This document shows positions 1 through 8,102 of a DNA stretch of 64,000 bases, in pieces. The DNA comes from Marinobacter sp. 2_MG-2023. Lineage in GTDB: Bacteria > Pseudomonadota > Gammaproteobacteria > Pseudomonadales > Oleiphilaceae. A program made the translations under genes and the position numbers. The stretch lies in NCBI RefSeq assembly GCF_030546935.1, contig NZ_JAUOPH010000001.1, forward strand, positions 558,001 to 622,000, read 5' to 3'. The notes beneath the pieces are model-generated. The model saw nothing but the letters and a program-made list of their open reading frames with translations. It was not told the origin of the DNA and searched no databases. Position 1 is the first letter of the stretch; each line of letters opens with the position of its first letter.

Positions 1-1209
1 GAAGAAAAAGCCATCGACACCTACCTTGATTACCTACGCAAGGTATCCAAGGCCATGCCCGGCGTCGTTCTGGGCAAAGTTTTGCCAGACCTGGCCGCAG
101 GCCCACTGAGCATGCTTACCAAACGCCGCGCCCCGGATTTCCTGAACAAGCCGACCCGTGAAGTGCTGGAGCGCATTACCAGTAATCAGGAGCTGATTGC
201 TGTACTGACCGGCCAATGGGGCGACAACGGCCTGCCACCGGCGGAATCCAGCTTCATCATCCACTCGCTGATTGCACGCCATTATCTGCACGGTGGGTAC
301 TACCCTGTCGGCGGTGCCTCTGAAATGGCGAAAACCATCATCCCGGTGGTTCAGCAAAGCGGTGGCGAAGTCTTCACCTACGCCGATGTAACCGGCATTT
401 TGGTCGAAAAAGGCAAAGCCATTGGTGTTCGCATGGCAGATGGCGAAGAAATACGCTCACCGCTGGTTATCAGCAATGCCGGCGTGTTCAACACATTCAA
501 CAAGCTACTGCCCGAAGACGCGCCTGAATGGGGCTACTATCAAGACAAGCTGAAAACCGTTAAGCGCTCCATGGCCAGCAACTGCCTGTATATCGGTCTG
601 CAGGATACGGCCGAAAACCTGGGTTTGCCGAAAACCAATTACTGGATCTACCCTGGCCCGAATTACGAAAAACAGATACAGAATTTCATGGACGACCCGG
701 AGAACAACGACATACCGCTGACCTATATTTCCTTCCCCTCGGCTAAAGACCCCAGCTTTGCAGAGCGCTACCCTGGCCGTGCCACCATTGAGATCGTAGC
801 GCCTGGCCCGTTTGAATGGTACGAAGAATGGTCCGACAAAACCTGGGGCAAACGCGGCGAAGATTACGAAGCCAAAAAAGAAGAATACGCCCAGCGACTG
901 CTGGCAAAACTGTACGAGAAGTTCCCTCACCTGGAAGGTAAAGTGGATTACTACGAGCTGTCCACTCCCCTGTCCACCGACTATTTCTGCCGGTACAGCA
1001 AAGGTGAAATCTACGGCCTGGACCACACCCCTGACCGCTTCGAGTTGGACTGGCTGAAACCCAAAACCCGCATTCCCGGCCTGTACCTCACAGGTCAGGA
1101 CATCATGACCTGTGGTGTCGTCGGCGCAATGCTTGGTGGCTTGCTGACAACGATTGCCGTCAGCGGTTTCAAAGGGCTTCCGCTTGCGAAGAAGATGTTT
1201 GTGGGTTAA
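1..1209 (+). CDS. Phytoene desaturase/RetSat-like FAD oxidoreductase (5' end missing)
   Basis: The frame is open from base 1, so only the last 402 residues are visible and the N-terminal FAD-binding GxGxxG lies outside the window. The segment PVGGASEMA (near residue 105 of the visible part) and the C-terminal stretch GLYLTGQD...GVVGAMLGG match the phytoene dehydrogenase / all-trans-retinol 13,14-reductase superfamily, where the latter closes over the FAD. These flavoproteins desaturate or saturate polyenes and other lipids. The substrate cannot be told from this sequence, and no carotenoid genes lie nearby. The family call is firm; the reaction is open. Confidence 0.8.
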   Translation, partial: EEKAIDTYLDYLRKVSKAMPGVVLGKVLPDLAAGPLSMLTKRRAPDFLNKPTREVLERITSNQELIAVLTGQWGDNGLPPAESSFIIHSLIARHYLHGGYYPVGGASEMAKTIIPVVQQSGGEVFTYADVTGILVEKGKAIGVRMADGEEIRSPLVISNAGVFNTFNKLLPEDAPEWGYYQDKLKTVKRSMASNCLYIGLQDTAENLGLPKTNYWIYPGPNYEKQIQNFMDDPENNDIPLTYISFPSAKDPSFAERYPGRATIEIVAPGPFEWYEEWSDKTWGKRGEDYEAKKEEYAQRLLAKLYEKFPHLEGKVDYYELSTPLSTDYFCRYSKGEIYGLDHTPDRFELDWLKPKTRIPGLYLTGQDIMTCGVVGAMLGGLLTTIAVSGFKGLPLAKKMFVG

Positions 1210-1225
1210 TAAAGTTCAGTAATCC

Positions 1226-1253
1226 CGTCGTCACCAAACCAGTGGTGACGACG
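1226..1253 (+). terminator. Perfect 11-bp stem-loop after the FAD oxidoreductase
   Basis: Arms CGTCGTCACCA and TGGTGACGACG pair perfectly around a 6-base loop, 17 bases after the stop codon. The stem is followed by AAAACTA rather than a T run, so it is not a textbook intrinsic terminator. It may act as an RNA 3' end or a processing structure. Confidence 0.5.
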
Positions 1254-1287
1254 AAAACTAAAGCGCCTTTCAAGCATTTGAGGCTGT

Positions 1288-1980
1288 ATGAAAACCATCG
1301 GATTAATAGGCGGCATGAGCTGGGAATCTACCCAGACTTACTACCGCATCATCAACCAGAAAGTTCGGGACCAGCTCGGCGGGCTCCACTCTGCAAAGAT
1401 TATTCTCTACAGCGTGGATTTTGCAGAAATCGAGAGTCTTCAGCATAGGGGAGACTGGGACGGCACTGCGAAGATACTGATATCCGCAGCGCAATCCGTT
1501 GAAGCCGGTGGCGCCGACCTTCTCCTGATTTGCACAAACACCATGCATAAGGTTGCCCTGGAAATTGAGCAAGCTTGCGCGGTACCGCTACTTCACATTG
1601 CAGATGCCACAGCCAATGCGCTGTTAAAAGACGGTATAACATCGGTAGGGTTGCTTGGCACACGATTTACCATGGAACAAACCTTCTACCGTGAGCGGCT
1701 CGAGCGACAGGGCATCAGCGTCATCATTCCGGATGACAGCGAACGAAATGCTGTACACCGGATCATCTACGAAGAGCTGTGCCAGGGCGTCATCAACCCT
1801 GACTCTAAAGCTATCTACCTTGATGTTGTAGATTCACTGGCCACGCGAGGCGCTCAAGCCGTGATTCTGGGATGCACTGAGATCGGCTTGCTGATCCAGG
1901 CTTCCGATACGCGGGTGGCGCTGTATGACACAACCGAGATCCACGCGGTTCAAGCCGCCTTGCGGTCCCTCAGTGACTGA
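1288..1980 (+). CDS. Aspartate/glutamate racemase family protein
   Basis: The 230-residue protein opens with IGLIGGMSWEST, the hallmark start of the YgeA-like amino-acid racemases. The two catalytic cysteines of the two-base, cofactor-independent mechanism are visible: Cys82 in ICTNTMHK and Cys196 in LGCTEIG. Length is normal for the family. It would interconvert L and D forms of an amino acid in the cytoplasm; members differ in substrate, so aspartate or glutamate is not proven. A GAGG motif precedes the ATG. Its last bases overlap a relic on the other strand. Confidence 0.9.
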   Translation: MKTIGLIGGMSWESTQTYYRIINQKVRDQLGGLHSAKIILYSVDFAEIESLQHRGDWDGTAKILISAAQSVEAGGADLLLICTNTMHKVALEIEQACAVPLLHIADATANALLKDGITSVGLLGTRFTMEQTFYRERLERQGISVIIPDDSERNAVHRIIYEELCQGVINPDSKAIYLDVVDSLATRGAQAVILGCTEIGLLIQASDTRVALYDTTEIHAVQAALRSLSD

Positions 1981-2110
1981 ATCCACGTATAAAAACAGGA
2001 ACCAGAAGCGTTCCCATAACTGTTGCTGCAACCATCCCGCTCAACACGGTTGAGCCCAGGCTGACACGGCTGTCTGCACTTAGGTTAGACAATACCAAGG
2101 TTAATGCCCA
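1970..2110 (-). pseudogene. Relic of an RND efflux pump inner-membrane protein (C-terminal end)
   Basis: Reading the minus strand in one frame gives 46 residues ending in a natural stop. They include SRVSLGSTVLSGMVAAT and GTLLVPVFIRG, which match the last transmembrane helix of HAE-type RND permeases (pattern SR.SLG..V..GM.AAT....VPVF). An in-frame TAA sits immediately upstream (minus strand, bases 2111-2113), and nothing RND-like continues beyond it. This is therefore the surviving tail of a gene of about 1000 codons. It overlaps the last bases of the racemase gene. Identification rests on the motif alone. Confidence 0.65.
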
Positions 2111-2274
2111 TTAATTCAGAAACATCATTCTATTGAATGATTTATCATGCTCCCCTGTTCGGGACAGCCAGTACCGCCAAAACTTTGCTATATTTTATCG
2201 CAAGACAATAACGCGTCCTCTTTTAAAGTTGTGCGCGAACTCGGTGAACCTTTTAAAGAGTGAGCGTGAAAACG

Positions 2275-2802
2275 ATGAGTTATAAAATGCTGAAGTGTAC
2301 CCCCCTGCTGATAGGCCTTTCCCTTTCAGCTTGCGCAGTTCAGGAAAAACTTACACTTGGGGTGGAGGACCCTTGTACCTCACTGCAAAACATCGTCGCG
2401 GACTACAACTCGGGATTTTCCAGCTATCGAGGCAAAGCGAGCACTTTCCAATCGATAACGGTTTTCCGGGCCAAAGAGCAGATAATCAGTGGTCATTGCG
2501 AGATCTGGGAATGGGCCAATGAGGACAGTGCCTACATGTGCTCAAGCACAGCGCCAAATGAAGATGTAGCCAAAGCGATGTATGACAAGTCCATCGACTC
2601 TGTTGCCCGTTGCATTGGCAACACCTGGACACAAGAGGCTGAGGCCGAGCGCATTCGTGATGGCGAAGCCGCAGGCGTAGCAACGCGCTTCTCAGCGCAG
2701 GAAGCGGGTAAACCAGGCATTGCTGTCCATCGAGTGGATTACCGAAGAGATAACTCGGTCTATATCTATATCGGACCAACCAGCCGGCGGGATCACTTCT
2801 GA
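2275..2802 (+). CDS. Small putative lipoprotein of unknown function
   Basis: I do not recognise the family. From the ATG at 2275 the 175-residue product begins with a short basic stretch, a hydrophobic core and the lipobox LSAC (Cys20), so it should be a lipid-anchored envelope protein. The mature part is polar and has several further cysteines. An in-frame GTG at 2260 and an ATG at 2287 are alternative starts; 2275 gives a normal signal peptide. Its 3' end overlaps the convergent ion-channel gene by 10 bases. Confidence 0.6.
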   Translation: MSYKMLKCTPLLIGLSLSACAVQEKLTLGVEDPCTSLQNIVADYNSGFSSYRGKASTFQSITVFRAKEQIISGHCEIWEWANEDSAYMCSSTAPNEDVAKAMYDKSIDSVARCIGNTWTQEAEAERIRDGEAAGVATRFSAQEAGKPGIAVHRVDYRRDNSVYIYIGPTSRRDHF

Positions 2803-3806
2803 GCTGCGTGAATCATTTCCCAACTCCAACCATTTTCTTCAACCAGAGCTTTGAGGAGCTTGCGCCGCTCACTCACGGCAATCGTGCTGTGCTCTCGAGT
2901 AAGGCGCCGCGCAATACTCGTCGAGTTTCCTCCCTCACCGCCAGGAGGCTCCTCCCTGGCGGGCTTGATAAAAACACGGGAGAGCGTGGTGAGAAACTCA
3001 GTGATTGCTCTGGTGCAATTAGGCACAAGAACATACAACTCCGGCTGACGCTCAAATGCTTCATCAGGTAAATCACGCAGAACTTCATCCAACACAGCTA
3101 TTTGCAAGGCCAATGATGATGCAGAAGCGGGGCTGTGGAAATAGTGGAGGACTGGATACGCCAGGTGGTTTTGGGCAACGAGTAAAATTTGCGCGGGTAC
3201 GGATTCAAGGTAACTTGTGAGAGATGAGTAGCTTCGATCGCTTTCTATATGCCTGCGCACCGATTCCACACTGTCACCCCAGATTGCAAACTGCAGCGAA
3301 AGTGCTCGCTTGGCCGCAGTCGCCTGGATCACCGGGATTGCATAGGTGATAGATGATGTGACCAGGACAAGACCATTAAATGCGGTCGCAACTGATACCA
3401 AGCGCCACAGAGTGCTACTTGGAATGAAGTCCCCGGTGCCCAGAGTAGTCAGCGCAAAACCAACATAGTATACCGTCTCATAACTCTGCGCAGGCAGTCG
3501 CGTTGTGGAGCTAACGATTGCCCCCTCGCTACCCAAATACACCAACGACCAACCTAACCAGCTGAGACCAAACCAGAGTAAAATCAGAGAGAGGGTAATA
3601 CAGGGGCCTGCAGCTACACTCCAGCCTGACGACCGAAAAAGCTGACTTCCCGCTTTGAAAAACCGGTGAACTCCGTGAGAAAAAAATCTCGACAGAGTAC
3701 CCGTTGAGGAAGCTGTCATTGCGGTAGCAATGAAATCCAGCCACACGCCGGCAACAATTAAAATACCTGCCACTGTAAAAGCGACTGTCTCAAAACCAGT
3801 CGCCAT
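2793..3806 (-). CDS. Ion channel family protein (K+ channel pore domain)
   Basis: The 337-residue membrane protein has hydrophobic segments near residues 10-30, 69-92 and 138-160, and a pore loop containing TTLGTGD (120-126). This aligns with the potassium selectivity filter TVGYGD, but Tyr is replaced by Thr. A cytoplasmic C-terminal half of about 170 residues follows and has no domain I recognise. The start has a strong GGGAGG site. It lies 3 bases after the stop of a membrane-anchored unknown, so the two are surely co-transcribed. Ion selectivity is inferred only. Confidence 0.8.
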   Translation of the reverse strand: MATGFETVAFTVAGILIVAGVWLDFIATAMTASSTGTLSRFFSHGVHRFFKAGSQLFRSSGWSVAAGPCITLSLILLWFGLSWLGWSLVYLGSEGAIVSSTTRLPAQSYETVYYVGFALTTLGTGDFIPSSTLWRLVSVATAFNGLVLVTSSITYAIPVIQATAAKRALSLQFAIWGDSVESVRRHIESDRSYSSLTSYLESVPAQILLVAQNHLAYPVLHYFHSPASASSLALQIAVLDEVLRDLPDEAFERQPELYVLVPNCTRAITEFLTTLSRVFIKPAREEPPGGEGGNSTSIARRLTREHSTIAVSERRKLLKALVEENGWSWEMIHAAQK

Positions 3807-3809
3807 CGC

Positions 3810-4583
3810 CTACCTCCCTGCCCGGCTCGCCTGTTCGGCGGCAGATCGATTATCAACACCTTGCTCCCGGTCAGCGCGCTGAAACGAGGAAGAGGACGAA
3901 AAATCTGTCGCGTTCAGCGTTTCAACGGATTTACGCAGCTGTCGGCGTTGCCACATAGATGCCAACTGCTTTGTATCCCAGGACGTTGGTATAAGGCCAA
4001 AATGACTTTCGCTCGCCTTGAAATCAAAACTGCGCTCTGCCCCAATCGGCATATTTTCGGGTCCATAAATTCCTATCAGTCGCAGTGTAAGACGGTGAAA
4101 CTCAAGATTGCCTTCGGGCGCGTCAGTCTCCATCTGAATACCCTCACTTCGGGCCAGGCGCTGGATCAATTCACAAAAAGTACCGATATGTATAAAGCCG
4201 CCGGGCTCAATCGGCCCTTGCCTGGTATTTTCCTTTACGCTCATTGATAAAGGCTTGTCTGACGACCCGGTACGCTTCTGATCATCTTCGTCGCCTTCGT
4301 TGTAATCCTGCTCGAAATCGGTCACATCCATGGTGATAACGCCTTCCGAAGTTTCGAGTTTCGCAATTATGTATTCGATAAACACGGACTCTGCGCTCAT
4401 ATTACTGATAAGGCAGAGTGCATTGATGTCTTTATTACGACCTCTATTTATAATCAGGCGAGGGCTACGCTGTCTCCGAAAGCCCAGGTACAGAAGTTGG
4501 GCATAAACTACCCATATAATTACCGATCCCAGGCTCGCGCACACAGAAAGTACCTGATGGTGCTTTGCTATCCACTCATACAC
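3810..4583 (-). CDS. Membrane-anchored protein of unknown function, partner of the ion channel
   Basis: I do not recognise the family. The 257-residue protein starts at a GTG with AGGGG upstream. It has one N-terminal transmembrane segment (about residues 12-34), then a soluble, strand-rich domain with an acidic patch (DYNEGDEDD) and a polar, Ser-rich, low-complexity tail. It sits 36 bases after ectD and 3 bases before the ion channel gene. That spacing suggests an accessory or regulatory subunit of the channel, which is inference from context. Confidence 0.6.
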   Translation of the reverse strand: MYEWIAKHHQVLSVCASLGSVIIWVVYAQLLYLGFRRQRSPRLIINRGRNKDINALCLISNMSAESVFIEYIIAKLETSEGVITMDVTDFEQDYNEGDEDDQKRTGSSDKPLSMSVKENTRQGPIEPGGFIHIGTFCELIQRLARSEGIQMETDAPEGNLEFHRLTLRLIGIYGPENMPIGAERSFDFKASESHFGLIPTSWDTKQLASMWQRRQLRKSVETLNATDFSSSSSFQRADREQGVDNRSAAEQASRAGR

Positions 4584-4619
4584 GCATACGTCCCCTTCGC
4601 ATAATCTTGTTAGCAGACC

Positions 4620-5573
4620 TTATTTCTTGAGCAGTGGCACGCCCTGGTGAGAAAGTTCGGGGAAATCATCATGCATCGACAAAGGCGCGCAATTTTTCCG
4701 AACCCCCAGATGTTCAGGACGTTCACGCTTCGCCGCGTACGGCTCACCTAACTTATTATCAACACTGTTATAAACGAAGAACAGATTTGAACGAGGCCAG
4801 GGTGACATATTCTTGTTAGACGCATGCAAGGTATTACACTCAAACAACAGCAAGGATCCAGCCGGACCTTTAGGTGCCTCAATACCACCACGCTCCGCCA
4901 GTCTCGCTAAACTATCACGGTCAGGAACGCCCACTTGCTGGGCTTTGAGGGAGTCTCGCCAGTTAAGGTCGGGGGTTTCACCCACGCAAGGTACAAAATA
5001 ATGGTGCGAGCCAGGGATCAACATCAATGGTCCGTTAAACTCGTTGTTGTCGGTGAGCATCAAGGAGGCACTCACTGCCCTCATGCGCGGCATTCCATCT
5101 TCCGCATGCCAGGTTTCGAAATCCGAGTGCCAATCGAAACCACTACCCTCAAAGCCGAACTTGTCGTTAATGCGAGACTGATGGATATAAACCTCGCTAC
5201 CCAGGAGTTGGCGCACCATTCCCAGTATCCGGGGGTCTCGGGTTAAACGACTGAAGTTATCGGATAGTTCGTGCATACCAAAAACGGATCGTAGCTCTCC
5301 GCTCTTCGGATCGCTAATGACCTTATCCGACTCCTTAAGTTTTTCGTCTTTTGCCATTTCCACAAGCTCATCAAAAAACGGCATCATCCGTTCTTGACTG
5401 AAAAAGCCTTTAAACCACAAAAACCCGTCTCTCTCGTAACGCGAAAGAGACACTTCATCAAGAGGGCCTTCCCAGCGATGCTGATTTCGCGAGTGGACAA
5501 CGGGATCCGATCGCAGGAACGGATCTTTCTGGTGTTTTAAACGGGAAGGGAATGGATCATTTTTTTTAACCAT
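4620..5573 (-). CDS. ectD: Ectoine hydroxylase EctD
   Basis: A non-heme Fe(II)/2-oxoglutarate dioxygenase of 317 residues that converts ectoine to 5-hydroxyectoine, a compatible solute for salt and heat stress. The EctD signature is clear: FDWHSDFETWHAEDGMPRMR places the iron ligands His149 and Asp151, and the distal ligand His250 lies in NTLHASNKN. NGPLMLIPGSHH is also conserved in EctD. Length is normal. The ectABC synthesis genes are not next to it, so ectoine is made from another locus or taken up. A GAGG site precedes the ATG. It shares strand and tight spacing with stress genes on both sides. Confidence 0.92.
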   Translation of the reverse strand: MVKKNDPFPSRLKHQKDPFLRSDPVVHSRNQHRWEGPLDEVSLSRYERDGFLWFKGFFSQERMMPFFDELVEMAKDEKLKESDKVISDPKSGELRSVFGMHELSDNFSRLTRDPRILGMVRQLLGSEVYIHQSRINDKFGFEGSGFDWHSDFETWHAEDGMPRMRAVSASLMLTDNNEFNGPLMLIPGSHHYFVPCVGETPDLNWRDSLKAQQVGVPDRDSLARLAERGGIEAPKGPAGSLLLFECNTLHASNKNMSPWPRSNLFFVYNSVDNKLGEPYAAKRERPEHLGVRKNCAPLSMHDDFPELSHQGVPLLKK

Positions 5574-5624
5574 ATCGACACCTCACTCAAATTCTGACAG
5601 AACCAACTTCCACTTTAATGGGCC

Positions 5625-6146
5625 CTACAGGGTTTGTACGCTATTACCCATCGCTGTCTTCGCCAGCTTCTGCTGTTCAATGCTGTCGCAGTGGGCCACT
5701 ACCGTCCAGCGACCGTCATCTTTGGCCATACGCACCTTTTCGATCACAATGTCATGATCAGGTCGCAGAGATACCGCGCCTGCGATGAGAAGAGCCAGCA
5801 CCGGGAACAAAAACCCCAGAGCGACAAATGTCAGCACAGGGCTGGAACGGGTCAGTTCCGGGCCAAGGGTTACCATCAGGGCGGCAACAGTCAGACCAAT
5901 CACCAGGCCAACCAGCCCGAATCGCACATGCGCTTGAACCAGAGAACGGGCTATACCCTGTGTCTCAGGTTCCACTTTGCGCTCCATGCCAGGATCATTT
6001 GGCCGGATGACCTCGACCTGCTCACGGGAAACGCCCAGACTTTCAAGCGACTCAACACAGCGCTCCGCTGCATCCAGGCTGTCAAATTCCTCGCTGATTT
6101 TATGGGAATACTCTTCTCCCAGAACCGATCTATCGTGTTCAGACAT
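5625..6146 (-). CDS. Two-helix membrane protein, possible stress protein
   Basis: The 173-residue product has an N-terminal soluble segment with FDSLDAAERCVESLESLGVS, reminiscent of the general stress protein 17M / YflT-like alpha-beta fold, and then two transmembrane helices (about 76-95 and 103-125). The C-terminal part resembles a second copy of the ligand-like fold. Function is unknown. A GGGGG ribosome-binding site supports the start. It lies between csbD and ectD on the same strand, in line with a role under osmotic or general stress, but this is contextual. Confidence 0.6.
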   Translation of the reverse strand: MSEHDRSVLGEEYSHKISEEFDSLDAAERCVESLESLGVSREQVEVIRPNDPGMERKVEPETQGIARSLVQAHVRFGLVGLVIGLTVAALMVTLGPELTRSSPVLTFVALGFLFPVLALLIAGAVSLRPDHDIVIEKVRMAKDDGRWTVVAHCDSIEQQKLAKTAMGNSVQTL

Positions 6147-6193
6147 CTTGTCATCCCCCGTGAGATTAGGACGCTGAGCAAACCTTCGATGGC

Positions 6194-6234
6194 CCCTGTT
6201 ACCGATTGCGCATGACGCCTAATCGGTAACAGGG
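6194..6234. repeat. Perfect 14-bp inverted repeat between csbD and the next gene
   Basis: CCCTGTTACCGATT and AATCGGTAACAGGG flank a 13-base spacer. There is no T run on either side, so it could be an operator, an RNA stem ending the csbD message, or a REP-like element. It lies downstream of csbD and 48 bases upstream of the membrane-protein start. Confidence 0.6.
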
Positions 6235-6248
6235 CATAGCGACGATAA

Positions 6249-6440
6249 CTATTTAGTGAGCCTGTCCCACTCTTTCTCAGCTTCGTCCCTTTTCATGCCG
6301 TACTTTTCCTGAATTTTGCCAACAAAGTGCTCTCTCTTACCCGCGATCTCGTCGACATCGTCATCTGTCAACTTACCCCAGTTTTCGCGCACTTTTCCTT
6401 TAAGCTGTTTCCAGTTTCCTTCCATAATATCGTCATTCAT
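6249..6440 (-). CDS. CsbD family stress protein
   Basis: The 63-residue, highly charged protein begins MNDDIMEGNWKQLKGKVREN, the CsbD/YjbJ signature. It is a small helical protein induced by general stress (sigma-B in Bacillus, RpoS in E. coli), with no known molecular activity. I chose this ATG over one seven codons upstream because GAGGAG sits seven bases before it. It belongs to the run of stress genes with DUF1328 upstream and ectD downstream. Confidence 0.88.
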   Translation of the reverse strand: MNDDIMEGNWKQLKGKVRENWGKLTDDDVDEIAGKREHFVGKIQEKYGMKRDEAEKEWDRLTK

Positions 6441-6539
6441 GATTTTCTCCTCTTGGCTCAAAACAGCATAATGATGTCGCTGTAGTGATTTAAAGTTGGC
6501 ATTACATTGGTATTACAATATACGCTGTTTAACCGACGC

Positions 6540-6710
6540 TTATGGCCCACGCCCTTTCATTGCATTCATAACGAGAGAAACAACAAGCAATACAACGAAA
6601 ATGAAAAACAGAACTTTAGCGATGCCTGCTGCCGTACCTGCGATACCACCAAAGCCCAGTACGCCTGCAATGATAGCGACAACCAGACAAACCAATGCCC
6701 AATACAACAT
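6540..6710 (-). CDS. DUF1328 small membrane protein
   Basis: A 56-residue protein that starts [20 protein letters not shown] and continues with [16 protein letters not shown], the very conserved DUF1328 (YtjA-like) pattern. It has two membrane-spanning segments and a short basic tail ending MKGRGP. GGGAGG is placed eight bases before the ATG. The biochemical role of the family is unknown. It often accompanies stress-induced genes such as csbD, as here. It is easily missed because of its length. Confidence 0.9.
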   Translation of the reverse strand: MLYWALVCLVVAIIAGVLGFGGIAGTAAGIAKVLFFIFVVLLVVSLVMNAMKGRGP

Positions 6711-7053
6711 GATTTTTCCTCCCTTTTAAATGACTCCTAAACAATCCATTACTTCGCGTTTTGGAGCCAAAACATTTAACAGCTCGGATTTTATAAAATC
6801 ACCATAAGGCTAATAAACACTCTTATGCTGTTCCGAAACGCTCACCTACAAACTGGCATATAACTTTATATAGCACAACAAATGAGCCACTCACCCAAGC
6901 TTAAAAAACCAACCAAAAATATATAAATTTCTGATTCGCCTGAATTTTACTTATTGATTATCATTTATTAAGACTCCGGTAATGCAGAAATACGCTAAAA
7001 GCAATTTGGGCACGGATGGCGGTTATCGTTCTACTTAGTAAAGCGGACAAATA
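6711..7053. other. AT-rich gene-free stretch
   Basis: No convincing reading frame is visible on either strand. The region is markedly richer in A and T than its surroundings. It contains the perfect 14-bp palindrome GATTTTATAAAATC at 6787-6800. It must carry the promoter of the leftward stress run starting with DUF1328. I cannot assign promoter elements with confidence. Confidence 0.5.
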
Positions 7054-7082
7054 AAAAGGGCCACTATTAAAGTGGCCCTTTT
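7054..7082 (-). terminator. Bidirectional intrinsic terminator
   Basis: AAAAGGGCCACT and AGTGGCCCTTTT pair around a five-base spacer (7066-7070), with A and T tails on both sides. It lies just beyond the stop of the last ABC-transporter gene (7105), so it should end that leftward operon. It could also stop rightward reading. Confidence 0.85.
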
Positions 7083-7104
7083 ACGGTGTACGGAGCTATA
7101 TTCA

Positions 7105-8100
7105 CTACCCTAAATTTTTCCTCACGAACTTCTGAATTTCACCCACGATACCGCTGCGGAACGCCAGCACGGTGATGACAAAGACACCACCAAGAATCGG
7201 GTCGACCCAGTCTCTGAGTGGGCCTTGAGCAAGTTGATACTCAACGTTAACCACAAACATTGCACCTATAACAGGCCCCAACAAAGTGCCCATCCCGCCC
7301 ACAAGCGTCATCAGAATAACTTCACCGGACATATGCCAATGCGCATCATTCAGAGAGGCCAACTGGAATACCACAGACTTCATGGAGCCCGCCAGGCCGG
7401 CCAGTGCTGCCGAGATCACAAATGCAAGTATCTTGTAACGATCCACTTTGTAGCCCAGAGATACGGCACGCGGCTCGTTCTGTTTAATGGCTTTGAGTAC
7501 CTGGCCGTAGGGGCTGCCGACAATCCTTTGAACCAGCAAGTAGCATCCGAGGAAAACAGCCAGCACGAAGTAGTACATGTTCAGGTTGTCTTCAAGGTTG
7601 ATAAATCCGAGCAACTCTCCTCTGGGTACGCCGTGCATACCATCCTCACCACCGGTAAACGGCGACTGTACAAAGAAGAAGAACACCAACTGGGCCAATG
7701 CCAGAGTTACCATGGCAAAGTATATGCCCTGGCGACGAATGGAGAGGAGAGCAAAAGCCAACCCGAGCACAGTTGCCACCAGCGTACCGGCAATAATCCC
7801 CATCTCTGTAGTGAGGCCACTATAGTTGCTGAGCAGATAGCCCGTTGTGTATCCGCCCGTCGCGAGAAACGCCGCATGGCCAAAAGACAGAAGCCCGGTG
7901 AACCCGAACAACAGGTTGAAGGCGACGGCAAACAGCGCGAAGCACAGGATTTTCATCAGGAACACAGGGTAAATCACAAACGGTGCAAGCAGCAGCAGCA
8001 CCAACAGGAACCCGTTCAGCATCAGCTTTCTGCGGTCCTCAGCTTTTTGCTGCTTGAGGATAGATTTATGAATCTGGGAGCGGATATCGGTCTGGCTCAT
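7105..8100 (-). CDS. Branched-chain-type ABC transporter permease, LivM-like
   Basis: A 331-residue polytopic inner-membrane protein of the LivM family. The segments NLLFGFTGLLSFGHAAFLATGGY and, near the C-terminus, SLNDAHWHMSGEVILMTLVGGMGTLLGPVIGA are typical of the branched-chain amino acid / urea class of permeases. It should form the membrane channel together with the LivH-like protein encoded 2 bases upstream. AAGGAGG lies eight bases before the ATG. The substrate is not necessarily an amino acid; see the associated acyl-CoA synthetase. Confidence 0.92.
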   Translation of the reverse strand: MSQTDIRSQIHKSILKQQKAEDRRKLMLNGFLLVLLLLAPFVIYPVFLMKILCFALFAVAFNLLFGFTGLLSFGHAAFLATGGYTTGYLLSNYSGLTTEMGIIAGTLVATVLGLAFALLSIRRQGIYFAMVTLALAQLVFFFFVQSPFTGGEDGMHGVPRGELLGFINLEDNLNMYYFVLAVFLGCYLLVQRIVGSPYGQVLKAIKQNEPRAVSLGYKVDRYKILAFVISAALAGLAGSMKSVVFQLASLNDAHWHMSGEVILMTLVGGMGTLLGPVIGAMFVVNVEYQLAQGPLRDWVDPILGGVFVITVLAFRSGIVGEIQKFVRKNLG

Positions 8101-8102
8101 GA

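Noticed and set aside
6950..6975. Sequence TGATTATCATTTATTA resembling half a Fur box
   Set aside because: Only one arm fits, in an AT-rich stretch, and no iron gene is adjacent.
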